This document shows positions 24,310-31,615 of a stretch of 36,335 bases of DNA, one piece after another. This DNA comes from Sphingomonas xinjiangensis (lineage in GTDB: Bacteria > Pseudomonadota > Alphaproteobacteria > Sphingomonadales > Sphingomonadaceae). The first letter of the stretch is position 1. Every line of letters starts with the position of its first letter. The stretch lies in NCBI RefSeq assembly GCF_014199255.1, contig NZ_JACIJF010000024.1, forward strand, positions 1-36,335, written 5' to 3'. The notes below the pieces were generated by a model. The model did no database searches and was not told the origin of the DNA. It saw only the letters and a program-made list of their open reading frames with translations. The translations under genes were made by a program, and so were the position numbers.

Positions 24310-27300
24310 GCCGGTATGTCGAGCTTCAGGTGCTCACCCACTTCTCGTTACTGCGCGGTGCGTCGGGCCCCGACGAGCTGTTCGCTGCGGCGGCTCTTCA
24401 GGGATACCCGGCCATCGGGATTAGCGACATCGGCACCGTTGCCGGTGTGGTGCGAGCCTGGGAGGCGCAGAAGGCCACCGGCGTCCGCTCGATTGCAGGT
24501 GCGCGGGTTGAGCTGTCCTGCGGCCGACGCCTGCTGCTTTACCCCACAGACCGCCCAGCCTGGTCGCGCATCACCCGACTTCTGACTGTCGGAAAGAAGC
24601 GGGCGGGGAAGGGCGGATGCCTCCTCCATTGGACCGACCTCCAGCCCTGGTCGGAAGGCGTGATTGCGATCCTGCTTCCCCACGAGGCCGACGAGGAGAA
24701 CCTTGCCGCACTTGCGGACCTCAAGAAGATCTACGGGCGCCGCGGCTATATGGCGCTGTTCCAGCGCCGGCGGCCCAACGACACCGTGCGGATCGACGCG
24801 CTGGCGCGTCAAGCTGGAGGCGCCGGCGTCCGCGCAGTCGTCACCGGTGACGTGCTGTACCACGCCCCTGAGGCTCGCCTCCTGCAAGACGTAGTGACGG
24901 CCGTGCGTGAGAAATGCACGGTCGATGAGCTGGGCTACCGGCGTGAGGTCAACGCCGACCGAGCACTGAAGCCGCCTGAAGAAATGGTGCGGCGTTTCCG
25001 CGCCTATCCCGATGCGCTGCAGGCCAGCGTGGACATCGCTCGCCTCTGCACCTTCGACCTTGGTGAGCTGGCGTACCAGTACCCGCACGAACGCGTCATC
25101 GAAGGCCTGAGCGCTCAGGAGGCACTGGAGCAGCTTTCGAGCGACGCACTCACCCGCCTGTTCAATGGCGGCGAGGTGCCGGCGGCTTACAGCGATCAGA
25201 TCGCGCATGAGCTCAAGCTGATCGCCGAGCTGGGTTACGCGCCTTACTTCCTGACGGTGAACGCGATCGTGCGGGAGGCGCGTCGACGCGGCATCCTTTG
25301 CCAGGGCCGCGGCTCGGCCGCCAACTCCTGTGTCTGCTTTGTGCTGGGGATCACGTCGATCGATCCCATCAAGCACGAGCTGCTGTTCGAGCGCTTCGTG
25401 TCAGGCGAGCGGCGAGAGCCGCCAGACATCGACGTCGACTTCGAGCATGAGCGCCGCGAAGAGATCATCCAGTGGATCTACGAGACCTATGGACGTGATC
25501 GATCCGCGCTCACCGCTGTTGTCACTCGCTACCGAGCACGTGGCGCGGTTCGGGATGTCGGCAAAGCGCTCGGCCTGCCGGAGGACCTGACGTCCTCGCT
25601 GGCAGGGCTGGTGTGGGGTTGGTCGGCCGAAGGCGTCGGCGAGAAGCAAGTGGAGGAACTCAACCTCGACATCGCCGATCGCCGGCTGCGCCTGACGCTG
25701 GATCTCGCGCGCAAGCTGATCGGCGTGCCTCGGCACATGAGTCAGCATCCCGGCGGCTTCGTTCTGACCCATGATCGCCTTGATGACCTAGTGCCGATCG
25801 AGCCGGCAGCGATGGAAGATCGCCAGATCATCGAATGGGACAAGGACGACATCGATGCTCTGAAGTTCATGAAGGTGGACGTGTTGGGACTGGGCATGCT
25901 CGGCTGCATGAACCGTGCCTTCAACATGCTCGAGCAGGACAAGGGCATTTGCATCGGGCTTGCCGACCTGCAGGACGACGATCCAGCGGTCTATGCCATG
26001 ATCCAGAAGGCGGACACGCTCGGCACCTTCCAGATCGAAAGTCGCGCGCAGATGTCGATGCTGCCGCGCATGAAGCCCCGGCGCTTCTACGATCTCGTGA
26101 TCCAGGTCGCCATCGTGCGCCCCGGCCCGATCCAGGGCGACATGGTTCACCCCTATCTGCGCCGACGCGAGGGGCTGGAAAAGCCCGAATACCCGCGCCC
26201 CGAGCTTCGCGCGGTGCTGGAGAAGACGCTCGGCGTTCCGCTCTTCCAGGAGCAGGCGATGAAGGTGGCGATCGTCGGTGCCGGCTTCACGCCGGCAGAG
26301 GCCGACCAGCTGCGTCGCGCCATGGCCACCTTCAAGTTCACCGGCGGCGTGTCGCACTTTTCCGAGAAGCTCATCGAAGGAATGGTGGCGCGTCAGTACC
26401 CGCGCGAGTTCGCTGAGCGGACCTTCCGCCAGCTCGAAGGTTTCGGCTCGTATGGCTTTCCTGAGAGCCACGCCGCCTCTTTCGCCAAGATCTCCTACGC
26501 CTCGTCGTGGATGAAGCATCACCACCCTGACGTGTTCTGTGCCGCGCTCATGAACGCGCAGCCCATGGGGTTCTACGCGCCGGCGCAGATCGTGCGTGAT
26601 GCTCGCGAGCATGGCGTTGATGTCCGGCCACCCTGCGTGAACGCAAGCCGGTGGGATTGCACATTGGAGCCAACCGGCGGACGTTTCCTCGCCGTGCGGC
26701 TTGGTCTCCGGCAGATCCGCGGTCTCTCCAACGCTGATGGCGCCAAGATCGTCGGCGCACGCAGCACGACGCCGTTCGAATCCGTCGAGGATGTGTGGCG
26801 CCGATCAGGTGTCCAGCGCGCCGCGATTGAGAAGCTGGCTGATGGAGACGCCTTCCACGCCTTTGGCGCCGATCGCCGGCAGGGGCTCTGGAAGGTGAGG
26901 GGCTTGGGCGAGGCGCCCCTGCCTCTCTTCGCTGCCGCCGACCGCTCGGCCGAGACCTTCAGCGCGGAGGGGATCGAGCCGGGTGTCGCGCTGCGGCCCC
27001 TGACAGACGGCCGTGAAGTTATCGAGGACTATCGCTCGCTCCAGCTCTCGCTTCGAGCGCACCCTCTGACGTTCGTGCGAGATGAGCTGACGCGCAGCGG
27101 TGTGACCAAGTGCGCCGACCTCGCCAACATCCGCGACGGCCGTCGCGTTGAAGTCGCTGGCATCATCCTGGTTCGCCAGAAGCCCGGCTCAGCCAAGGGT
27201 GTCCTGTTCATCACCATCGAGGATGAGACAGGGATCGCCAACGGCATCCTGTGGCCTGACCGCTTCGAGGCGCAGCGCCGCACCGTAATGTCGGCGTCGA

Positions 27301-27572
27301 TGATCGGGATGAAAGGAATCGTCCAAAAGGAAGGCGAGGTGATCCACGTCATCTGCGAGAAGATCATCGATCATGGCGCTCTGCTCCACCGCATCGGTGG
27401 TATGTCCTTCCCGCATCGAACCGGCAGGGGCGATGCAGGTCAGCATCCCGGTTCGCCGGACCAGCGCGACAAGAGCTGGAGCCCTGAGCCGCGCAACTGC
27501 TACTGGCCGCCTCACACGGACGGCATGGATCCCGAAGAGGTCGTGCGCTTCAAGTCGCACGACTTCCATTGA
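24306..27572 (+). CDS. dnaE2: Error-prone DNA polymerase III alpha DnaE2 (ImuC)
   Basis: This is the translesion polymerase of the SOS mutasome, 1088 residues, which is the usual length. A PHP domain occupies the N-terminus (YVELQVLTHFSLLRGAS at 3-19). The polymerase core has the catalytic aspartates in PDIDVDFEHERREE near 373-386 and a third in KFMKVDVLGLGML. Then come the fingers, the helix-hairpin-helix region and an OB-fold near 935-1000 (RRVEVAGIILVRQKPGSAKG). The ATG at 24306 overlaps the imuB stop; a GTG at 24285 has nothing in its favour. SOS control comes from the LexA box before imuA. Confidence 0.96.
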   Translation: MSRYVELQVLTHFSLLRGASGPDELFAAAALQGYPAIGISDIGTVAGVVRAWEAQKATGVRSIAGARVELSCGRRLLLYPTDRPAWSRITRLLTVGKKRAGKGGCLLHWTDLQPWSEGVIAILLPHEADEENLAALADLKKIYGRRGYMALFQRRRPNDTVRIDALARQAGGAGVRAVVTGDVLYHAPEARLLQDVVTAVREKCTVDELGYRREVNADRALKPPEEMVRRFRAYPDALQASVDIARLCTFDLGELAYQYPHERVIEGLSAQEALEQLSSDALTRLFNGGEVPAAYSDQIAHELKLIAELGYAPYFLTVNAIVREARRRGILCQGRGSAANSCVCFVLGITSIDPIKHELLFERFVSGERREPPDIDVDFEHERREEIIQWIYETYGRDRSALTAVVTRYRARGAVRDVGKALGLPEDLTSSLAGLVWGWSAEGVGEKQVEELNLDIADRRLRLTLDLARKLIGVPRHMSQHPGGFVLTHDRLDDLVPIEPAAMEDRQIIEWDKDDIDALKFMKVDVLGLGMLGCMNRAFNMLEQDKGICIGLADLQDDDPAVYAMIQKADTLGTFQIESRAQMSMLPRMKPRRFYDLVIQVAIVRPGPIQGDMVHPYLRRREGLEKPEYPRPELRAVLEKTLGVPLFQEQAMKVAIVGAGFTPAEADQLRRAMATFKFTGGVSHFSEKLIEGMVARQYPREFAERTFRQLEGFGSYGFPESHAASFAKISYASSWMKHHHPDVFCAALMNAQPMGFYAPAQIVRDAREHGVDVRPPCVNASRWDCTLEPTGGRFLAVRLGLRQIRGLSNADGAKIVGARSTTPFESVEDVWRRSGVQRAAIEKLADGDAFHAFGADRRQGLWKVRGLGEAPLPLFAAADRSAETFSAEGIEPGVALRPLTDGREVIEDYRSLQLSLRAHPLTFVRDELTRSGVTKCADLANIRDGRRVEVAGIILVRQKPGSAKGVLFITIEDETGIANGILWPDRFEAQRRTVMSASMIGMKGIVQKEGEVIHVICEKIIDHGALLHRIGGMSFPHRTGRGDAGQHPGSPDQRDKSWSPEPRNCYWPPHTDGMDPEEVVRFKSHDFH

Positions 27573-27575
27573 TCC

Positions 27576-27863
27576 ATGGCGAAGCTCCACCGCCATCAGC
27601 GCGTCGTCATCGCGCTCTCCGTTCACATTCTGCGCTCGGGCGTTACACGCTCGGGTGACAGCCGCGTCGATGGCGTGGAGGTCCGGCTCGCCTTGCGCTG
27701 CCTGCTGCCGCACTGTCCAGAACGTTGGCCGCTCGAGCTCTACTGGGATGCAGCCCAGCAGGAAAACGAGATCGGCAGGGCTCAAGGCGTCACCGCCGCA
27801 TTTAACGGCATTGTCCGGCAGCTCCGGCGCGCTGGATGCTATGAGGAAGTAACACCGTCGTGA
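27576..27863 (+). CDS. Small hypothetical protein behind dnaE2
   Basis: This is a protein of 95 residues of unknown function, starting 3 bases after the dnaE2 stop, so it is probably expressed with the mutasome operon. It begins MAKLHRHQRVVIALSVHILRSG, has a central LPHCPERWPLELYWDAAQQENE block and ends with a helix TAAFNGIVRQLRRAGCYEE. There are no membrane segments and no recognised domain. No clear ribosome site precedes it, which fits translational coupling. A competing frame through the same bases (27373-27852) is an overlap of dnaE2 and is rejected. Confidence 0.6.
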   Translation: MAKLHRHQRVVIALSVHILRSGVTRSGDSRVDGVEVRLALRCLLPHCPERWPLELYWDAAQQENEIGRAQGVTAAFNGIVRQLRRAGCYEEVTPS

Positions 27864-27890
27864 TCCCGTTGGCTAAAACGAAGACCCAAG

Positions 27891-28124
27891 GTGGCGGTGG
27901 CAGCTGATCGCACATACTCCACTCTGGCTGAGTGGGCTGAGGACCGCGCGGACATGCTCATCGTCTGCAAATGCGGTCGGACGATCAACTTGCCTTCTGA
28001 CAAGATCCTGACGCGCTTCCGGTATGCTGGGAGCGTCACGCTCGCCGCATCGCGCCTACGCTGCTCCTCGTGTAGGAGGCGCGGTCACGCGACGATCACG
28101 CCGGTGCCAGTCCTTCGGCGTTAG
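27891..28124 (+). CDS. Small Cys-rich (zinc-ribbon-like) protein
   Basis: This protein has 77 residues. Two cysteine pairs are visible: CKC near residues 26-28 and CSSC near 58-61, consistent with a small zinc ribbon. The block between them (GRTINLPSDKILTRF) is the sort seen in short sphingomonad zinc-ribbon proteins of unknown role. The start is GTG at 27891, with AAGACCCAAG just before; a second GTG at 27897 is also possible. It follows the 27576-27863 gene by 27 bases and may be the last gene of the mutasome operon. Confidence 0.68.
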   Translation: MAVAADRTYSTLAEWAEDRADMLIVCKCGRTINLPSDKILTRFRYAGSVTLAASRLRCSSCRRRGHATITPVPVLRR

Positions 28125-28271
28125 GCGATCGAATGTGTCTGCGTTCGGCCTTCAGCGTCATGCGCTAGTACGGCCGTGACCGACTGAACTCCTGTGCTAG
28201 AAACTGGTCTGGGATTTCTGAAGTAGATTGTGGGTAGGCCAAAGGCCTCTTTGGATGAAAGTGGGAAGCGG

Positions 28272-28760
28272 ATGATCACGAGAATCTGCAGATTTTCTCA
28301 TCTCAGGACGTTGGCCGCAGCTGGCTTGCTTACGAACGGCTGCATGAGCGCCGCACCTACTCCTGACCTGGAGCCGGCCATAGCGGCACTGTTGGCGCGC
28401 TATGAACAACCAAGCACTTTAACAGGCGCCTGCCATTGGATGCACGCCAGGGTAACACCGGTGCGCGATGTGCTCGGCCAAATGCTTGGGCCCGATGAAC
28501 ATTCTCCGCAGCGATTTTCCCCGGCAGAGGGTAGCGATCTACCGGAGGCTGCCCGATACGGCGCAGCGATCGCCTTCCCGCGTGACAATCCCCGCCTGGG
28601 TGAGCAGGCCTTCTCCTTACCAGGAGAAGTTCAGCTGTCTGGTAGCCTGGTGATTGGCGATTTGCGCTGTGCCGGTAACTCAGCGGTGAATGTCGGCGCG
28701 GAGCAGGCCTTCTCAGCGACCATCCTTGTGGACGATGTTAAGCCTGCCGCCGGCAGTTAG
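28272..28760 (+). CDS. Probable lipoprotein or secreted hypothetical protein
   Basis: This protein has 162 residues. The N-terminus MITRICRFSHLRTLAAAGLLTNGCMSAAP has a hydrophobic segment followed by LTNGC, an imperfect lipobox, so it may be a lipoprotein; the -2 Asn is unusual. The mature part has no recognised domain but contains a C-HWMHARV block and a later DLRC. GGGAAGCGG just before the ATG at 28272 decides the start over an upstream GTG at 28230. The gene converges on the next minus-strand operon. Function unknown. Confidence 0.62.
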   Translation: MITRICRFSHLRTLAAAGLLTNGCMSAAPTPDLEPAIAALLARYEQPSTLTGACHWMHARVTPVRDVLGQMLGPDEHSPQRFSPAEGSDLPEAARYGAAIAFPRDNPRLGEQAFSLPGEVQLSGSLVIGDLRCAGNSAVNVGAEQAFSATILVDDVKPAAGS

Positions 28761-28842
28761 ATGCGATCAAAGCTCTGAGCTGCGACACTGATCATCTCTC
28801 TCACGATGCCTGAAAGCACGTGGGCTCGTTGCGCGGGCTAGA

Positions 28843-29289
28843 CTAGATCCCAAGCCCGACCAGCATGAGGCACAACGCCAGAACTCCCGCTGCAAACCTT
28901 CCCACGCCGGCCCAATACGCCGCTTGGCTGCGCAGCACTTTGCGGCGGCTAAACCCCACCTTCGTCCGGATGGAGAGATACCCCTCGACGATCAACACCG
29001 AGCCGACAATGAACAGCAGCACGGAGAACAGCTTCACGAACCGAAGTGCGCTCATGTCGCTGAGGGCGAAGGTCGCCACGAGGACGAGGGTGAGCACCCC
29101 GTAGATTGTGTAGCCAAGGTCCAGCAGGCTGCGGAGGTGCGACACGCCCGCGTGGCGTATGCTTGGAATCCTGATGATCGGGCGATAGCAGGCATTGCAG
29201 CTGCGCAGCCTAGTTTCAGCCGGCCAACCGAGCAGCGGTGACCGGCAACAGGGACACTGCGGCAGGCGGCGGCCGAATGGCGCGTTCAT
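28843..29289 (-). CDS. Zinc-ribbon plus membrane-segment hypothetical protein
   Basis: This protein has 148 residues. The N-terminus has two Cys clusters, CPCC at about 12-15 and CNAC near 31-34, likely a zinc ribbon. Three hydrophobic segments follow (about 57-75, 85-103 and 125-147). The gene starts inside the stop codon of the upstream gene (ATGA overlap), so it belongs to the same operon as the two small genes before it. No named family is recognised. It is the last gene of the minus-strand operon in this window. Confidence 0.65.
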   Translation of the reverse strand: MNAPFGRRLPQCPCCRSPLLGWPAETRLRSCNACYRPIIRIPSIRHAGVSHLRSLLDLGYTIYGVLTLVLVATFALSDMSALRFVKLFSVLLFIVGSVLIVEGYLSIRTKVGFSRRKVLRSQAAYWAGVGRFAAGVLALCLMLVGLGI

Positions 29290-29495
29290 GCCTGGCCGCT
29301 CTGGCAGTAGTACACCTCGATCGTCGACGGACCGCGCTTTATGCCCTCGATCGTCACTGAGCCTGCCAGATCCGTATCCGGAGCGGCGTCACCGATCAGC
29401 TTCCACCACATGCCGTCAGGTGCGCGCAGAAGCATACCGCGCTCGTTCGCCGCCAGCGTACCGGCAAGCCGCACGCGATCGTCAGCCTCGTTCAT
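29286..29495 (-). CDS. Small hypothetical protein, DUF5818-like
   Basis: This protein has 69 residues. The sequence RLAGTLAANERGMLLRAPDGMWWKLIG and the ending GSVTIEGIKRGPSTIEVYYC suggest a small beta-barrel of the DUF5818 type, which is common in sphingomonads, although this is by eye only. It overlaps the genes on either side by 4 bases (ATGA at both ends), so translation is coupled across all three. The lone C-terminal Cys may be incidental. Function unknown. Confidence 0.65.
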   Translation of the reverse strand: MNEADDRVRLAGTLAANERGMLLRAPDGMWWKLIGDAAPDTDLAGSVTIEGIKRGPSTIEVYYCQSGQA

Positions 29496-29752
29496 GCTTC
29501 CTGACTTCCTGTGGTGTCGTGGAAGGCACTATAGCATTCGGGAGCGCAGTGAACGAGGCGCCGACCGCGACAAGTGGCCTGATAGCCGTCCATCATGACA
29601 GGCTGATGAGCAAGCCGGCTGCAGGGCTGGTTCGCTCGATCCTTGTACCCGCACGGTACGGCTAAAGGCTCCAGCTCGACCTCGCAGACAAGATCCGAGG
29701 TAGGTTCATCCAGTGGCTCCGGCTCAGCGAACAGGTCTGCTTGCAGCTTCAT
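29492..29752 (-). CDS. Small Cys-containing hypothetical protein
   Basis: This protein has 86 residues. The ATG at 29752 is preferred over one 12 bases upstream because GAGGTG stands at the right distance. It starts MKLQADLFAEPEPLDEP, an acidic region. Five Cys follow the N-terminal third, spread as CGYKDRANQPC, ATCRG and HCAPEC, and could bind zinc. A His (RLAHQ) lies between. It overlaps the next gene by 4 bases (ATGA). No family is recognised. Confidence 0.58.
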   Translation of the reverse strand: MKLQADLFAEPEPLDEPTSDLVCEVELEPLAVPCGYKDRANQPCSRLAHQPVMMDGYQATCRGRRLVHCAPECYSAFHDTTGSQEA

Positions 29753-29841
29753 CGCGCACCTCAATCAGGGAAGGGGGCAGCGCTCGCCGAGGTACATCTG
29801 ACACCTCCAGCTCACGCCGCCCTTCCTTCACCCTCTCTTCC

Positions 29842-30690
29842 TCACCTGACGCCAGGGGCCGTGCTGACAGGCAGCGGCTGCACCTGGGGCACTGCAGGCG
29901 CTGGAGCGGGAACCGGGGCAGGGGCGCTCGCCACCACAGGCGTGAGGCGGGTGCGAGCGTCAAGCGCCAGCTTTCTGTAGGCGTCCAGGAGCGCGAGCGA
30001 GGTGATCTTGCCCATGTCGGTGTTGGTATAGCCGCCGCCCAGCGCCCCGATGCCGGCGTTCAGAAGCAAGCCGCCGCCAAGGATCGAGAGATCCTTCTTT
30101 CGCACCTGGCCCGTCGCGATCGCCTGCTGAATGCCGGTCTTCACCTCCACCAGCGTGAGGACGACTTGGCTCTCCAGTTTCTTGCTTTTAAATCCAATGG
30201 CGCCGCCGAACATGCCCCCGATTCCGCCGCCGCTGCCGCCGGCATTACCGTCTGAATAGACGACGCTTGCGTGGAGGAGATAGTCAGCGGCGCGAAGTGT
30301 GGCGGTGTTCGCGCCGTTCGCTACCGAGCCGCCGGCGGCAAGTTCGCGCTCGCGCTGCAGGGCGTCGAAGCCCTCACCACGATCGACGATCTGGAAGCAG
30401 TTCGACTGAGCAGTCAGGAGCTTGAGCAGCGGGATCGGATCGACACGCGCTGCGCCGCCGCCGTTCTGTGCTTCGGCCATGCGGACCAGCGCGGCCATGC
30501 CAGGTGGAAGGTCTTGGGCGGATGGCGCAGCGCTGCGCTTCTCCACGATCGCCATGGTGCCAAAGGGCTGCGCACAGCGCGGCACTTCGGAGGTTTCATC
30601 AACGCCAGTGCCGCCTTTGCCGAGTTTCTGTGCCTGGGCAGGCATGGCAGCGAGGCAAGCAAGGCTGATTGTTGCAAACAGGTACCGCAT
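29842..30690 (-). CDS. CsgG/HfaB-like secreted protein
   Basis: This protein has 282 residues. The signal peptide is residues 1-21 (MRYLFATISLACLAAMPAQAQ) with no lipobox Cys, unlike classical CsgG. The body has the CsgG-type layout: a helix/strand pair around LLKLLTAQSNCFQIVDRGEG, ADYLLHASVV, a long Gly-rich stretch (about 150-165), KLESQVVLTLVEVKTG and GQVRKKDLS. The C-terminal 30 residues are Pro/Ala-rich. CsgG proteins form outer-membrane pores in curli secretion, and related proteins occur next to conjugation genes. GGGGAAG stands before the ATG at 30690. It lies 12 bases after the preceding gene, in the relaxase operon. Confidence 0.72.
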   Translation of the reverse strand: MRYLFATISLACLAAMPAQAQKLGKGGTGVDETSEVPRCAQPFGTMAIVEKRSAAPSAQDLPPGMAALVRMAEAQNGGGAARVDPIPLLKLLTAQSNCFQIVDRGEGFDALQRERELAAGGSVANGANTATLRAADYLLHASVVYSDGNAGGSGGGIGGMFGGAIGFKSKKLESQVVLTLVEVKTGIQQAIATGQVRKKDLSILGGGLLLNAGIGALGGGYTNTDMGKITSLALLDAYRKLALDARTRLTPVVASAPAPVPAPAPAVPQVQPLPVSTAPGVR

Positions 30691-30702
30691 AAACACTTCC
30701 CC

Positions 30703-31317
30703 TCAGAGCAATGGTTCAGGATCGGTGATGTTGAGCTTCGTCTTCAGATTGCCGTTGACCGTGCGATGCAGATCGATCCCGCGGGTCCACCCCGGCTCGA
30801 CTGTCATGTTCTGAGCGACCGTCTCGTAAGCGGTAGAGGATCCGAAGAAGCGCTTCGGTCCGTGCCACTTGTTGCCTTCGATTATGTTCACCCGAAATGT
30901 GCCGGATGGCACCGGGACTGTCACGCTGTCATTTCGCTCGACATAGATCGAGATGATGTGCCTGCCCGAAGAAGGATCGAGCAGTTGAACAACGGCGTTC
31001 GCCTTTTTGGTCGTCACTCGGAACTTGGAGATTGCCGTCTTCGGGTCGAGGTCCGCACTAATCGTGACGCTGCCCGACTTCGGGAAGGGTATCGATTGCT
31101 CGAGGTCGGGTAGCCATCCTGACCGCTTGGCGTCCATGACGAAAGGGATCAGCGCCAAAACCGCACCAAGCCCAAAGATCCACTTTTGTGCTGGATGTGC
31201 CCGGAAGCTGGACCCGAGTTCCACTCTCGATCTAGCGTCGTTCCAGACGGTACGTCCCGCGCGAGCGCTTCGCTCGCGGTGCCGCTCGCGCATGTAGTCG
31301 CGATCCTCAATGCCCAT
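30703..31317 (-). CDS. Single-membrane-pass protein of the conjugation operon
   Basis: This protein has 204 residues. A basic N-terminus (MGIEDRDYMRERHRERSAR) is followed by one membrane segment near 45-61 and a long periplasmic part rich in beta-strand-like blocks, ending NITDPEPLL. The ATG at 31317 is chosen over an extension to 31389 because GAGAGG stands before it; it then overlaps the previous gene by 11 bases. No named domain is recognised. Its place between the relaxase and the CsgG-like gene points to a transfer-related envelope role, which is inference. Confidence 0.65.
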   Translation of the reverse strand: MGIEDRDYMRERHRERSARAGRTVWNDARSRVELGSSFRAHPAQKWIFGLGAVLALIPFVMDAKRSGWLPDLEQSIPFPKSGSVTISADLDPKTAISKFRVTTKKANAVVQLLDPSSGRHIISIYVERNDSVTVPVPSGTFRVNIIEGNKWHGPKRFFGSSTAYETVAQNMTVEPGWTRGIDLHRTVNGNLKTKLNITDPEPLL

Positions 31318-31615
31318 TGGTCGGCCTCTCGACGCATTGGGAGCGCCGCGCGATTGCACGGGCGTGGAGGATCCGCAGTTCCTGGGCAAAGTCCACGATC
31401 AGGTAGGAGAACTCGTCCGCGACGTCCTTCTCAGCATCGCACTCAGGGGCGATTGAGGCGGCAGCGAGCACCAGGTGTGCGGCCGCAATCGGATGGGCTT
31501 CCATGAGGTGAAATGATTGTGTGCGGAAGCCATCAGCCAGATCGACGTCGGAGATTTTGCTGAAACCACCCGGCTCGGGCTCGGCCGATAACGATCCTTC
31601 CTCGATCTTGCTCAT
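31307..31615 (-). CDS. Small hypothetical protein overlapping the relaxase gene
   Basis: This protein has 102 residues. It is acidic and rich in Ala (MEAHPIAAAHLVLAAASIAPECDAEKDVADEF), with a C-terminal half that turns basic (LRILHARAIARRSQC). No membrane segment or known domain. Its start overlaps the relaxase stop (ATGA) and its end overlaps the next gene by 11 bases, so it is embedded in the conjugation operon. Function unknown. Confidence 0.6.
   Translation of the reverse strand: MSKIEEGSLSAEPEPGGFSKISDVDLADGFRTQSFHLMEAHPIAAAHLVLAAASIAPECDAEKDVADEFSYLIVDFAQELRILHARAIARRSQCVERPTNGH

Noticed and set aside
24348..25376. Long minus-strand open frame (about 340 codons)
   Set aside because: Antisense to the well-supported dnaE2 gene; no recognisable domain.
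30271..31113. Plus-strand open frame of 280 codons
   Set aside because: It runs antisense across the CsgG-like gene and the next gene, which both have signal or membrane segments and good ribosome sites.
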